DNA of 64,000 nt from Chromatiaceae bacterium (GTDB lineage Bacteria > Pseudomonadota > Gammaproteobacteria > Chromatiales > Chromatiaceae): contig JACKMP010000003.1 of NCBI GenBank assembly GCA_024235315.1, positions 62,001-126,000 of the forward strand. The letters run 5' to 3'. A program made the translations under genes and the position numbers. The first letter of the stretch is position 1. Every line of letters starts with the position of its first letter. The notes under the pieces were generated by a model. The model had not been told where the DNA came from. It did not search any database and saw nothing but the letters and a program-made list of their open reading frames with translations. Below are positions 1-8,405 of the stretch, one piece after another.

Positions 1-1
1 G

Positions 2-592
2 GTCATCCCGGTTGCCTCGGCGCAGGTGGTGTTCGACACGCCGTCGCTGTTCCGCGTGTTGATCCAGGCGCGCAGCGAGGACGATATCGAACGCGCGAAG
101 AAGGCCGCGCGCGAGATCATCCGCGAGCGGCACGACGGCGAGGACGATGTGACCATCATCTCGCAGGATGCGCTGCTGAGCACCTTCGACAGGATCCTCG
201 GCGCGCTGACCTATACCGTCGGCGGCATCGCCGCAATCAGCCTCGCGGTGGCCGGCATCCTGATCATGAACGTGATGCTGGTGGCCGTCTCACAGCGCGT
301 TGCCGAAATCGGCCTGCTCAAGGCCCTGGGCGCGCCGGAGCGTCAGGTGTTGCGCCTGTTCCTGGTCGAATCGGTGATGCTCGCCGCGGCCGGTGCCGCC
401 CTGGGTGTATTGATCGCGGTCGCCGGGATCTTCGTGTTGCGCGAGGTCTTTCCGACGTTTCCGATCGCCGCGCCGCTGTGGGCGACGCCGGCCGCAGTCG
501 GTGTGGCGATCGTCACCGGACTGGTCTTCGGCGTGCTGCCGGCACGGCGCGCCGCACGGCTGGACCCGGTGCACGCCTTGAGCGGGAGATAG
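2..592 (+). CDS. ABC transporter permease, FtsX/MacB type (5' end cut by window edge)
   Basis: This is the C-terminal 196 residues of an FtsX-like permease; the reading frame is already open at base 2, so the start lies outside the window. A soluble periplasmic-type stretch is followed by three strongly hydrophobic segments (about residues 65-90, 120-145 and 155-180) and ends in the typical tail with the motif PARRAARLDPVHALSGR. The helix ends EIGLLKALGA and LRLFLVES are characteristic of MacB/LolC-type permeases, which work with a separate ATPase in mechanotransmission or efflux rather than solute import. Its stop lies 8 bases before the next permease gene, so the two probably form one transporter together with an ATPase upstream of the window. 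The substrate cannot be told. Confidence 0.9.
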   Translation, partial: VIPVASAQVVFDTPSLFRVLIQARSEDDIERAKKAAREIIRERHDGEDDVTIISQDALLSTFDRILGALTYTVGGIAAISLAVAGILIMNVMLVAVSQRVAEIGLLKALGAPERQVLRLFLVESVMLAAAGAALGVLIAVAGIFVLREVFPTFPIAAPLWATPAAVGVAIVTGLVFGVLPARRAARLDPVHALSGR

Positions 593-600
593 CGACCGCG

Positions 601-1800
601 ATGCGCCTCGATGACCTGTTCCATCTCACCGGCAGCGCGGTCCTGGCGCATCGCACACGCAGCCTGTTGACCGGGCTGGGCATCGCGGTCGGCATCGCCG
701 CCGTGGTGTTGCTGACCGCGATCGGCGAAGGCGTGCAGCGCTTCGTCGTCAAGGAGTTTACCCAGTTCGGCACCAACCTGATCGCCATCTCACCGGGCAA
801 GACCGAGACACTCGGCATGTCGGGCGCGGTCATCAGCAATGTGCGTCCACTGAGCCTGGACGACGCCGATGCGCTGCGCCGCCTGCCGCAGGTCAGGGCA
901 GTGGTGCCGTTCATCCAGGGCAATGCAGAGGTCGAGGCAGACGGCAAGACACGGCGCACCACAGTGTTCGGTACCGGCCACGCGGTCCCCGAAGTGTGGC
1001 AGATCACACCGGCGCTGGGCCGGTTCCTGCCGGACGACGAACCGCGCCAGGCACGCGCCTTCGCGGTATTGGGCAGCAAGCTGCGCAGTGAGCTGTTTGC
1101 CGGCCGTTCGCCACTCGGCGAGCGTATCCGCGTCGGCGGCGAGACCTATCGAATCATCGGCACGATGCACCCCAAGGGCCAGCTGCTCGGTTTTGATCTC
1201 GACGACACGGTATACATCCCGATCGGCCGGGCGATGGCGATGTTCGACCGTGAGAGCCTGATGGAGGTGGACGTGCTGTACCACGCGGACGCCGATGCCG
1301 ACGAGCTGGCGGAAAAGCTGAAGGCGCGTCTGGTTGCCCGTCACGGTACCGAAGACTTCACCATCGTCACCCAGGACCAGATGTTGGAGGTACTCGGCTC
1401 CGTGCTCGATGTCCTGACGCTGGCGGTGGGCGCACTCGGCGCCATCTCGCTGCTGGTCGGTGGTATCGGGATATTGACCATCATGACCATTTCGGTGAAT
1501 GAACGCACCGGCGAGGTCGGTCTGCTGCGCGCGCTGGGTGCCGGACGACGCCAGGTGATGGCGCTGTTTCTCGGTGAGGCGGTGGTGCTGTCCGGTGCCG
1601 GCGGTCTTGCCGGCCTGCTATTGGGCATCGGTGGCGCCTGGCTTATCAGCGCAGCGGTGCCCGGCCTTCCGACACACATCGCCTGGGACTATGTCTCGCT
1701 CGCGCTGCTGATCGCCGTCGGGATCGGCCTGCTGGCAGGCGTCGTGCCGGCACTGCGCGCGGCAGGCCTGGACCCGGTGACCGCGCTGCGTGCCGAATAG
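601..1800 (+). CDS. ABC transporter permease, MacB/FtsX family
   Basis: A 399-residue permease with the complete MacB architecture: an N-terminal TM helix (about residues 20-42, GLGIAVGIAAVVLLTAIGEG), a large periplasmic MacB_PCD domain (about 45-260), then three C-terminal TM helices with the FtsX signature ERTGEVGLLRALGA and a PALRAAGLDPVTALRAE tail. I chose the ATG at 601 because the N-terminal helix begins there and the upstream extension reads as the preceding gene in another frame. It directly follows a paralogous permease, so the pair may act as a heterodimer. The family exports lipoproteins, peptides or macrolides, or transmits force. No substrate evidence is visible here. Confidence 0.92.
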   Translation: MRLDDLFHLTGSAVLAHRTRSLLTGLGIAVGIAAVVLLTAIGEGVQRFVVKEFTQFGTNLIAISPGKTETLGMSGAVISNVRPLSLDDADALRRLPQVRAVVPFIQGNAEVEADGKTRRTTVFGTGHAVPEVWQITPALGRFLPDDEPRQARAFAVLGSKLRSELFAGRSPLGERIRVGGETYRIIGTMHPKGQLLGFDLDDTVYIPIGRAMAMFDRESLMEVDVLYHADADADELAEKLKARLVARHGTEDFTIVTQDQMLEVLGSVLDVLTLAVGALGAISLLVGGIGILTIMTISVNERTGEVGLLRALGAGRRQVMALFLGEAVVLSGAGGLAGLLLGIGGAWLISAAVPGLPTHIAWDYVSLALLIAVGIGLLAGVVPALRAAGLDPVTALRAE

Positions 1801-1933
1801 AAAAGACCGCCGGACGAGCCGGGCGAACAACAAGATGTCAGGGGTTGGGGCCGGACCCCGGGACCCGCCACAGGGATGGCAGGGTGACAACAAGCGTTGT
1901 CTCGACCTGCCCGCTTTCCCCGCCCCGTACCTG

Positions 1934-3268
1934 TCATGCGCCCTGGTATCGGCGGCTTACCGGCTCCTGCATCTGTGCGAAATCCTTGATCGGCCTCGCT
2001 GACGGGCTCCTCAGCAACAACCAGTCTGCATCGTTCAGCGATTGGTAGGTCGGCGCGAAGTCGCTGAGCAGATCGATATCAGTTACGCCGGACTTCCCAG
2101 ATTCTTTCTTTATTTTCTTAAAGATCTTCCTCAGGCTCCGCTTTCCATCCAGATATTTGAATATCAGGTGCGTATACTTTCCCTTCGGTAGAGTGATATT
2201 TATATTTTTTGAGGGAGAAAGTACAACATGTCGACTGGGATTCTTCTGCATCTCCCGGGACAACGATTCACAGTCAAGATTTACCATCGAAAAAAACGGG
2301 ATGTTGTCAAGATCGTCAAGACTGGCGACAGTGTCCTTGATCCTTGAAACGTAAAAAGAGTGAACAAAGATGTTTCCTGCGACGAGTTCCGCTATTGCGT
2401 ACTGCTTCCGGGCATCCAGCTTTTCCAGCTTTCCCATCAATGGACTGTTGTTTAGATACGTCCTCGGCTGATAACGCCACCTGCTCCGATAAGCGAAATC
2501 CACAAACTCCAGGCCACACTGAGCGATAAACTCGAAAAGTTCAGGAACGGTATAGGCGCGATCCTGCTGGTGCAAAAACATATCGTATACCCCTGCGTCT
2601 CCGTGATTGATGTGATCGGCAGGGGTCAGTTTCTCTGAGATTTTGAACCAGTTGCTGGCAGGAAGGTCCTTGATCAGGGTCTTCGTATTGTCGACCCTTG
2701 TTTGCGCAGACTGCTCGCCGGAATTTATCAGGCGCATCAGTTCCTGCATCTGGTATATCGCCGTTCTGCCGATTGCTCCGTATACCATAAGACCCATGCA
2801 CCCCTTCTCACCCAATACCGACTTCAGAGCCATCAGGCCGGCGACCGGTGATTCAAGATGATGGAGTACGCCACAGCAGTTTATGTAGTCGAACCTGCCG
2901 ATGTCCATTTCCGGCAAATCCAGGATGGATCCCTGGATCCAGGTTATGTTGTCCAGCCCACGGACTTGCGCTCTCTCTTGAGCAATCTTGCGGCTCGCGC
3001 TACTGATATCCAAATAGACAATCTCTGCGTCCCGGTCCCTTAGCTGCTCCGCCAGAAAAATCGCCGCATCTCCGGTGCCACCACCGGCGACAAGGGCCCT
3101 GAAACCGGAATAGTTCTGCTCGCCCCTGAAGCATTTGAAGTTCAGATAGTCAAGAAACTCGAGCACGGTGGGCCTGAGTTCCGTCTTTTCTGCGTTCGGG
3201 TCTCTCAACGGGTAAGGGTAATCTTCGTATTGATCCCTGACACCTTCCAGATAGGTCGAGGAAGTCAT
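1934..3268 (-). CDS. class I SAM-dependent methyltransferase with C-terminal extension
   Basis: A 444-residue protein. Residues about 50-175 form a Rossmann methyltransferase domain: the glycine loop AGGGTGD lies at 61-67, an acidic residue ends strand 2 (D87 in IVYLDIS), and FDYINCCGVLHHL is the motif-4 region. The N-terminus carries QYEDYPYPLRDP, a proline/tyrosine motif seen in a poorly characterised methyltransferase group. The C-terminal part (about 330-444), with YTHLIFKYLDGKRSLRKIF, resembles a small winged-helix-like accessory domain. The start at 3268 has GGAGG just upstream. The acceptor is unknown. The gene is visibly AT-richer than its neighbours and uses more A/T-ending codons, which suggests recent acquisition. 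It stands alone with gaps on both sides. Confidence 0.8.
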   Translation of the reverse strand: MTSSTYLEGVRDQYEDYPYPLRDPNAEKTELRPTVLEFLDYLNFKCFRGEQNYSGFRALVAGGGTGDAAIFLAEQLRDRDAEIVYLDISSASRKIAQERAQVRGLDNITWIQGSILDLPEMDIGRFDYINCCGVLHHLESPVAGLMALKSVLGEKGCMGLMVYGAIGRTAIYQMQELMRLINSGEQSAQTRVDNTKTLIKDLPASNWFKISEKLTPADHINHGDAGVYDMFLHQQDRAYTVPELFEFIAQCGLEFVDFAYRSRWRYQPRTYLNNSPLMGKLEKLDARKQYAIAELVAGNIFVHSFYVSRIKDTVASLDDLDNIPFFSMVNLDCESLSREMQKNPSRHVVLSPSKNINITLPKGKYTHLIFKYLDGKRSLRKIFKKIKKESGKSGVTDIDLLSDFAPTYQSLNDADWLLLRSPSARPIKDFAQMQEPVSRRYQGA

Positions 3269-3505
3269 CTTCCCTCCGTGTTTTGGTTTCTCCGCATAAG
3301 ACCGATCCGTCTCGACGGGAGGACTCTACACCGGCAGTCGGCAATCAACGGCAGCTCGCTGTGTCTGCGGAAGCGCCGGGTTGCGGCGTATGCCGTCACC
3401 TGACATACAGCACGGAGCATAGGTGCTATCGGTGTTGGACTTCCAGCCTGAAGTTCCCCCACAAGCTCGAACCCGAAACCTGGTCTGTCCGGGGCGATCC
3501 CGGGA

Positions 3506-4291
3506 TCAGCCGGAGGGAGTGTGCGCCAGAAAGGCATCCAGACAGGCCATGAACCCCTGCGGCTGATCGGCGTAGACCCAGTGTCCCGCGCCGTCGACCG
3601 GGCACAAGATTGCGTTCGGGAAGAAGCGCCGGATGGCGGGCTCGTACGCGGGCGTCACGTAGTCCGACAGCACACCGTGGATGAAATACGTGGTGCCGCC
3701 GAAGGTCGCGTCGCTGCGCTGGTCCGGAAATCCGGTGATTTCCGCCTGTGCGGCGGCAAGCGCGGGCAGATTCAGCCGCCAGCGCCATCCCGCTGCGTCC
3801 TTGACCAGGTTCTGCAACAGAAACGCTCGCACCCCGCCGCCGATGCCCGGTGCCATCTGCCGATCGGCATCGGCACGGCTGCGGATCGTCGCCAGATCTA
3901 CGGCGCCGAAGCCGTCGAGCGCGGCATCGAAGTTGTGGGTATAGCGCACCGGTGACATATCGACCACGGCCAGCCGGCTCACCCGCTGCGGATGATTCAA
4001 TGCGAGGTGCATGGCCACCTTGCCCCCCATGCTGTGGCCGACCAGCGTGGCAACACCAACGTCATGGGCGTCGAGCAGGCGTAACACGTCGTCGACCATG
4101 GCGGGGTACGAAGTGTCAGCATGATGCGGCGACTGCCCGTGGTTGCGCAGGTCCGGTACCAGCACGTGGTATCGCGTCTCCAGCTGGCGTGCCACCGCAC
4201 CCCAATTCGAGGACGAGCCGAACAGGCCATGCAACAGCAGCACGCAGGGCCGATCCGGTGAACCGTATGATCTGAAGTGCAACTCCATCAT
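3506..4291 (-). CDS. alpha/beta hydrolase (YbfF-like esterase)
   Basis: A 261-residue alpha/beta hydrolase fold protein. The oxyanion segment LLHGLFGSSSNWG, the nucleophile elbow GHSMGG and the late catalytic histidine in GAGHWVYADQP are all present, and the length and layout match the YbfF group of short-chain acyl esterases. The start is the ATG at 4291 (MMELHFRSYG); a second ATG follows at once, and no strong ribosome site separates them. It lies 39 bases downstream of carbonic anhydrase on the same strand and may be cotranscribed with it. The substrate cannot be inferred, and a related thioesterase or peptidase role is possible. Confidence 0.87.
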   Translation of the reverse strand: MMELHFRSYGSPDRPCVLLLHGLFGSSSNWGAVARQLETRYHVLVPDLRNHGQSPHHADTSYPAMVDDVLRLLDAHDVGVATLVGHSMGGKVAMHLALNHPQRVSRLAVVDMSPVRYTHNFDAALDGFGAVDLATIRSRADADRQMAPGIGGGVRAFLLQNLVKDAAGWRWRLNLPALAAAQAEITGFPDQRSDATFGGTTYFIHGVLSDYVTPAYEPAIRRFFPNAILCPVDGAGHWVYADQPQGFMACLDAFLAHTPSG

Positions 4292-4330
4292 GCCAGGCAA
4301 CAGAGGCTGGTCAGCGCGTCGAGCCGGCGC

Positions 4331-4954
4331 TCAACCGCGTCGGGACTCATCCACCTGATCGAGCGCGGAGATACCCTCCACCAGGCTCTTGAGAATGCCG
4401 TCCCTGATCCCGTAAATCCAGCCGTGGACGGTCAGATCCCGGCCCTGCCGCCAGGCATTCTTGACAATCGTGGTATTGCACACGTTGGTGACCTGCTCCA
4501 CCACGTTCAGCTCACACAGGACGTCGACCTTTTCCTCGTGGCTCACGGCATTCAGCCGTTCGGCGTTGAAGCGGCTGACATCCTTGATATGACGCAGCCA
4601 GTTGTCGATCAGCCCATGGTCCCTGTCTTCCATTGCGGCCTTGATGCCGCCACAACCGTAGTGCCCGCACACGATGACGTGCTTGACCTGCAACACCTCG
4701 ACCGCGAACTGGATGACCGAAAGACAGTTGAGATCAGTGTGCACGACGACGTTGGCGATGTTGCGATGCACGAACACCTCACCGGGCGGCAGGGCGATGA
4801 TCTCGTTGGCAGGGACGCGGCTGTCCGAGCAACCGATCCACAGATACTCCGGGGCCTGCTGCGTGGACAGCCGTTCGAAGAACTGCGGGTCTTCCTTTTT
4901 TATCGCATCGGCCCAGGCGCGATTGCTTTCGAACAGGTGGTCCAGCGACTTCAA
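4331..4954 (-). CDS. can: beta-class carbonic anhydrase
   Basis: Catalyses reversible hydration of CO2 to bicarbonate in the cytoplasm. The 207-residue protein aligns along its length with Escherichia coli Can and shares its numbering: zinc ligands C42, H98 and C101 with the D44-R46 dyad, seen as CSDSRVPA and GHYGCGG. CELNVVEQV and HGWIYGI are also conserved. The start is TTG at 4954, preceded by GGGGG about six bases upstream; the next in-frame residues match the family N-terminus, so I prefer it to a downstream ATG. It sits between lpd and a hydrolase on the minus strand. In an autotroph it would supply bicarbonate for carboxylation, but that use is inferred. Confidence 0.96.
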   Translation of the reverse strand: MKSLDHLFESNRAWADAIKKEDPQFFERLSTQQAPEYLWIGCSDSRVPANEIIALPPGEVFVHRNIANVVVHTDLNCLSVIQFAVEVLQVKHVIVCGHYGCGGIKAAMEDRDHGLIDNWLRHIKDVSRFNAERLNAVSHEEKVDVLCELNVVEQVTNVCNTTIVKNAWRQGRDLTVHGWIYGIRDGILKSLVEGISALDQVDESRRG

Positions 4955-5058
4955 CGGTTACCCCCGCAAACGGAACGTTCAGTGGTTGATGCCGCCGGGC
5001 GCGGCACGCCACGCAGCGATGGGCGTGCGGTCAACCGCACGCTGGCGGATCGACGGGA

Positions 5059-6495
5059 TCAACCCCTCTTCTTCGGCGGCATCAGGTCGGTGATCGAACC
5101 TTCGGCCATCTCGGCGGCGAAGCAGATGGTCTCATTCAGTGTTGGATGCGGGTGCACGGTCAGGCCGATGTCTTCGGCGTCCGCCCCCATCTCCAGGCCC
5201 AGCACGGTCTCACCGATCAGCTCACCCGCGTTGCGACCGACGATGCCGGCACCGAGCAGGCGCTTGGACTTGGCGTCGAAGATCAGCTTGGTCATACCTT
5301 CCTCACGACCGATGCCGAGCGCGCGCCCGGAGGCGGCCCAGGGAAAGACCCCTTTCTCGATCTCGACGCCGCGGGCCTTGGCCTCGGTCTCGGTAAGACC
5401 CATCCAGGCCACCTCGGGGTCCGTGTAAGCCACGGAGGGGATGGTCATCGGGTCGAACAGCGACGGCAGGCCTGCGATGACCTCCGCTGCGACCTTGCCC
5501 TCGTGGGTCGCCTTGTGCGCCAGCATCGGATTGCCGACCACGTCGCCGATCGCATAGATGTGCGGGACATTGGTGCGCATCTTCGCATCGGTCGGGATGA
5601 ACCCTCGCTCGTCGACCTGCACACCGGCCGCTTCGGCGTTGATCTGTTTGCCGTTCGGCGTGCGCCCGACGGCCACAAGCACCTTGTCGTAGATCTTTGA
5701 ATCCGGCGCCTTGTCGCCTTCGAATGAAACCTTGAGGCCGTTCTTCTGCGCCTTGATGTCGCCAACCTTGGTCTTCAGCATGATGCTGCCGACCTTGCCT
5801 TCCAGGCGCTTCTGCAACGGCCGCACCAGGTCACGGTCACATCCCGGGATCAGGCCGTCCTGCAATTCGACGATGTCGATCTCACTGCCGAGGGTGGCGT
5901 ACACGGTCGCCATCTCCAGGCCAATGATGCCGCCACCGACGATCAGCATCTTCTTCGGTACATCCTGCAGCGCCAACGCCCCGGTGGAGCTGATCAGGCG
6001 CGGGTCATCGTTGGGAAAGCCGGGGATTTTCACCGCGCTGGAGCCGCAGGCGATGATGCATTGTTCGAACTCGACACGGGTCAGACCGTCAGCCGTCTGT
6101 ACCTCCATGTGACGCGGATCGGAGAACTTCGCGACGCCGGTCACCACCTGCACCTTGCGCTGTTTGGCCAGCGCTCCCAGGCCGCCGGTCAGCTTGCCGA
6201 CCACCTTGTCCTTGCCGGCACGCATCTTGTCGAGGTCGATCCGCGGCTGGGTGTAGCGCACCCCCATGTGTTCCAGTTCGGCGACCTCGTTGATCACCTC
6301 GGCCGTGTGCAACAGGGCTTTCGACGGGATACAACCGACGTTCAGACAGACACCGCCGAGGCTCGCGTAGCGCTCGATCAGTACGACTTGCTTGCCGAGA
6401 TCCGCCGCACGGAACGCCGCGGTATAACCACCCGGACCCGCACCCAAGACCACTACCTGGGTACGGATGTCCGCCACCTGGCCCTGCTTGCTCAT
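5059..6495 (-). CDS. lpdA: dihydrolipoyl dehydrogenase (E3)
   Basis: FAD enzyme that reoxidises lipoamide of 2-oxo acid dehydrogenase complexes with NAD+. It has 478 residues, the usual length. It shows the FAD-binding GAGPGGY near residues 18-24, the redox disulfide in GGVCLNVGCIPSK (C50, C55), the NAD-binding GGGIIGLEMATVY around 188, the second FAD motif YAIGDV, and the catalytic HPHPTLNE near the C-terminus. ATG at 6495 has AAGGAG at good spacing. It is the last gene of aceE-aceF-lpd on the minus strand, separated from aceF by 177 bases in which I see no clear terminator. Confidence 0.97.
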   Translation of the reverse strand: MSKQGQVADIRTQVVVLGAGPGGYTAAFRAADLGKQVVLIERYASLGGVCLNVGCIPSKALLHTAEVINEVAELEHMGVRYTQPRIDLDKMRAGKDKVVGKLTGGLGALAKQRKVQVVTGVAKFSDPRHMEVQTADGLTRVEFEQCIIACGSSAVKIPGFPNDDPRLISSTGALALQDVPKKMLIVGGGIIGLEMATVYATLGSEIDIVELQDGLIPGCDRDLVRPLQKRLEGKVGSIMLKTKVGDIKAQKNGLKVSFEGDKAPDSKIYDKVLVAVGRTPNGKQINAEAAGVQVDERGFIPTDAKMRTNVPHIYAIGDVVGNPMLAHKATHEGKVAAEVIAGLPSLFDPMTIPSVAYTDPEVAWMGLTETEAKARGVEIEKGVFPWAASGRALGIGREEGMTKLIFDAKSKRLLGAGIVGRNAGELIGETVLGLEMGADAEDIGLTVHPHPTLNETICFAAEMAEGSITDLMPPKKRG

Positions 6496-6672
6496 AAACG
6501 CTCCTTTTCCCGTTGGTTGCCCGACCCGGCCCGACTGCCGCTGGCGACAGACCCGACCGGGGATATCAGATCGGCATTAAGGCAGCAAACCGCCCCGCGT
6601 GCACGGCAACGATCTCAATGCTGTGCATTGCCTGCCGCAGACCGGTACCTGTCGAACGCCCATCGCTCACAG

Positions 6673-8358
6673 TCATAACAGCAACCGGCGGATGTCGCCC
6701 AGAAGCTGTGCCAGGTACGAGGTGAAACGCACCCCCTCGGCACCGTCGATCACCCGGTGATCATAGGAAAGGCTGAACGGCATCATCAGGCGCGGTGCGA
6801 AATCGCGACCGTCCCATTTCGGTTTCATCTCGGCACGCGAGATGCCGAGGATCGCCACCTCCGGTGCATTCACGATCGGCGTGAACTGGGTACCGCCGAT
6901 GCCACCGAGACTGGATATCGAGATGCAGCCGCCCTGCATGTCAGCCGGGGCGAGCTTCCCAGCTCGTGCCTTGGCGCTCAGCTCGCCGAGGTCGCGCGCG
7001 AGATCGAAGACCCCCTTCTTGTCCACATCGCGGACCACCGGCACGACCAGCCCGTTCGGCGTGTCGACCGCCACACCGATATTCACGTACTTCTTCAGGA
7101 TCAGCTTCTCACCGTCCGCCGACAGCGAGCTGTTGAACTGCGGATAGTTGGCCAGCGCCTTGCAAACCGCCTTCATCAGAAACGGCATGAAGGTCAGCTT
7201 GACGTCGGCCCTGGCCGCTTCGTCCTTCTGCGCCTTGCGGAAGCCTTCCAGTTCCGTGATGTCGGCCTCGTCGAACTGCGTAACGTGCGGCACATTGAGC
7301 CAGCTGCGATGCAGATGGGTGCCACTGAGCTTCTTGATCCGCCCGAGTTCCTTTTCCTCGACCTCGCCAAACTTGGTGAAATCGACCGCAGGCATCGCCG
7401 GCAACTGCAGACCGCCGCCGGCGGAAGGCGCCGCGGCTGACGGCTTGCCCTCGGACAGGGTCCGCTTGACGTAGGCCTGCACGTCCTCCTTGATGATGCG
7501 ACCCTTGGGTCCGGAGCCGGGGACATGAAACAGATCGACACCCAATTCGCGGGCGAAACGGCGGACCCCGGGACTGGCGTGCGCGCGCCCTCGCGGGGCA
7601 TCCGATGGGCGAGCCAGGACCGGCGGGCGCAGTGGCTCCTTCTCGCCAGGCATTCGGCCTGCCTCACCGGCCTCCGCAGCCGCCACCGCCTGCGTCGCAG
7701 CGGGTTCGGCCTGTGCCGATCCGCTCACGGCCGCAACGGGCTGCACGGGCGGCGCCGCCCCTGCCGATTCGAGTGACGCGATCAGATCACCTTCGTTGAT
7801 CCTGTCGCCGACCTTGACGGCCAGCGATCTGACGACGCCCGCGAAGGGCGACGGGATCTCCATCGAGGCCTTGTCGCTCTCCAGCGTCAACAGCGACTGT
7901 TCGGCCTCGACCGAATCACCGACATTGACCAGCATTTCGATGACCTGAACATCCTTGAAGTCACCGATATCGGGCAACACCACATCGCGCACCTCCGCCA
8001 CGGTCGGTGCGGTCGGTGCTGGCGCTGCCTGCTCGATGGCCGCAGGCGCGGGCTCAGCGGCCGGCTCAGGTGCGGTCGCCGGCTCCTCCGGCTGCGGCGC
8101 CACGGGAGCGGCCGAATCGGCCCCCTGCAGTTTCAGGATCAGGTCTCCCTGGTTTACCTTACCGCCGACCGCAACGCTCACCTCCGCGATCACACCGGCC
8201 TGGGGTGAGGGGATCTCCATGCTGGCCTTGTCGCTTTCGAGCGTCAGCAGCGGATCCTCGGCCTCGACCCTGTCCCCCGGCTTGACCAGAACCTCGATGA
8301 TCTCCACGTCGTGGAAGTCACCGATGTCGGGCAGCAAAACTTCAATCATCTGTGCCAC
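6673..8358 (-). CDS. aceF: pyruvate dehydrogenase E2, dihydrolipoyllysine acetyltransferase
   Basis: E2 core of the pyruvate dehydrogenase complex; transfers acetyl from lipoamide to CoA. The 561 residues hold two lipoyl domains with lipoylated lysines K44 and K163, both in ESDKASMEIPSP, joined by Ala/Pro linkers. A peripheral subunit-binding domain follows at about residues 255-295 (ASPGVRRFARELGV), then the catalytic domain ending with DHRVIDGAEG, the HxxxD active-site motif. Start is GTG at 8358 with GGAG upstream; an ATG nine bases later is the alternative. Two lipoyl domains rather than the three of E. coli is common in other gammaproteobacteria. It lies 47 bases after aceE. Confidence 0.96.
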   Translation of the reverse strand: MAQMIEVLLPDIGDFHDVEIIEVLVKPGDRVEAEDPLLTLESDKASMEIPSPQAGVIAEVSVAVGGKVNQGDLILKLQGADSAAPVAPQPEEPATAPEPAAEPAPAAIEQAAPAPTAPTVAEVRDVVLPDIGDFKDVQVIEMLVNVGDSVEAEQSLLTLESDKASMEIPSPFAGVVRSLAVKVGDRINEGDLIASLESAGAAPPVQPVAAVSGSAQAEPAATQAVAAAEAGEAGRMPGEKEPLRPPVLARPSDAPRGRAHASPGVRRFARELGVDLFHVPGSGPKGRIIKEDVQAYVKRTLSEGKPSAAAPSAGGGLQLPAMPAVDFTKFGEVEEKELGRIKKLSGTHLHRSWLNVPHVTQFDEADITELEGFRKAQKDEAARADVKLTFMPFLMKAVCKALANYPQFNSSLSADGEKLILKKYVNIGVAVDTPNGLVVPVVRDVDKKGVFDLARDLGELSAKARAGKLAPADMQGGCISISSLGGIGGTQFTPIVNAPEVAILGISRAEMKPKWDGRDFAPRLMMPFSLSYDHRVIDGAEGVRFTSYLAQLLGDIRRLLL

Positions 8359-8405
8359 GTCTTTGTCTCCGTATCACTGTCTGAGCACTGGGTGTCGTCT
8401 GTCAC

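Noticed and set aside
1801..1933. GC-rich inverted sequence (GGGG...CCCC) after the second permease considered as a terminator.
   Set aside because: The stem is only four pairs and no T run follows; likely chance in a GC-rich gap.
6496..6672. A possible internal promoter or terminator between aceF and lpd.
   Set aside because: No convincing -35/-10 pair or hairpin with T tract was seen in the 177 bases.
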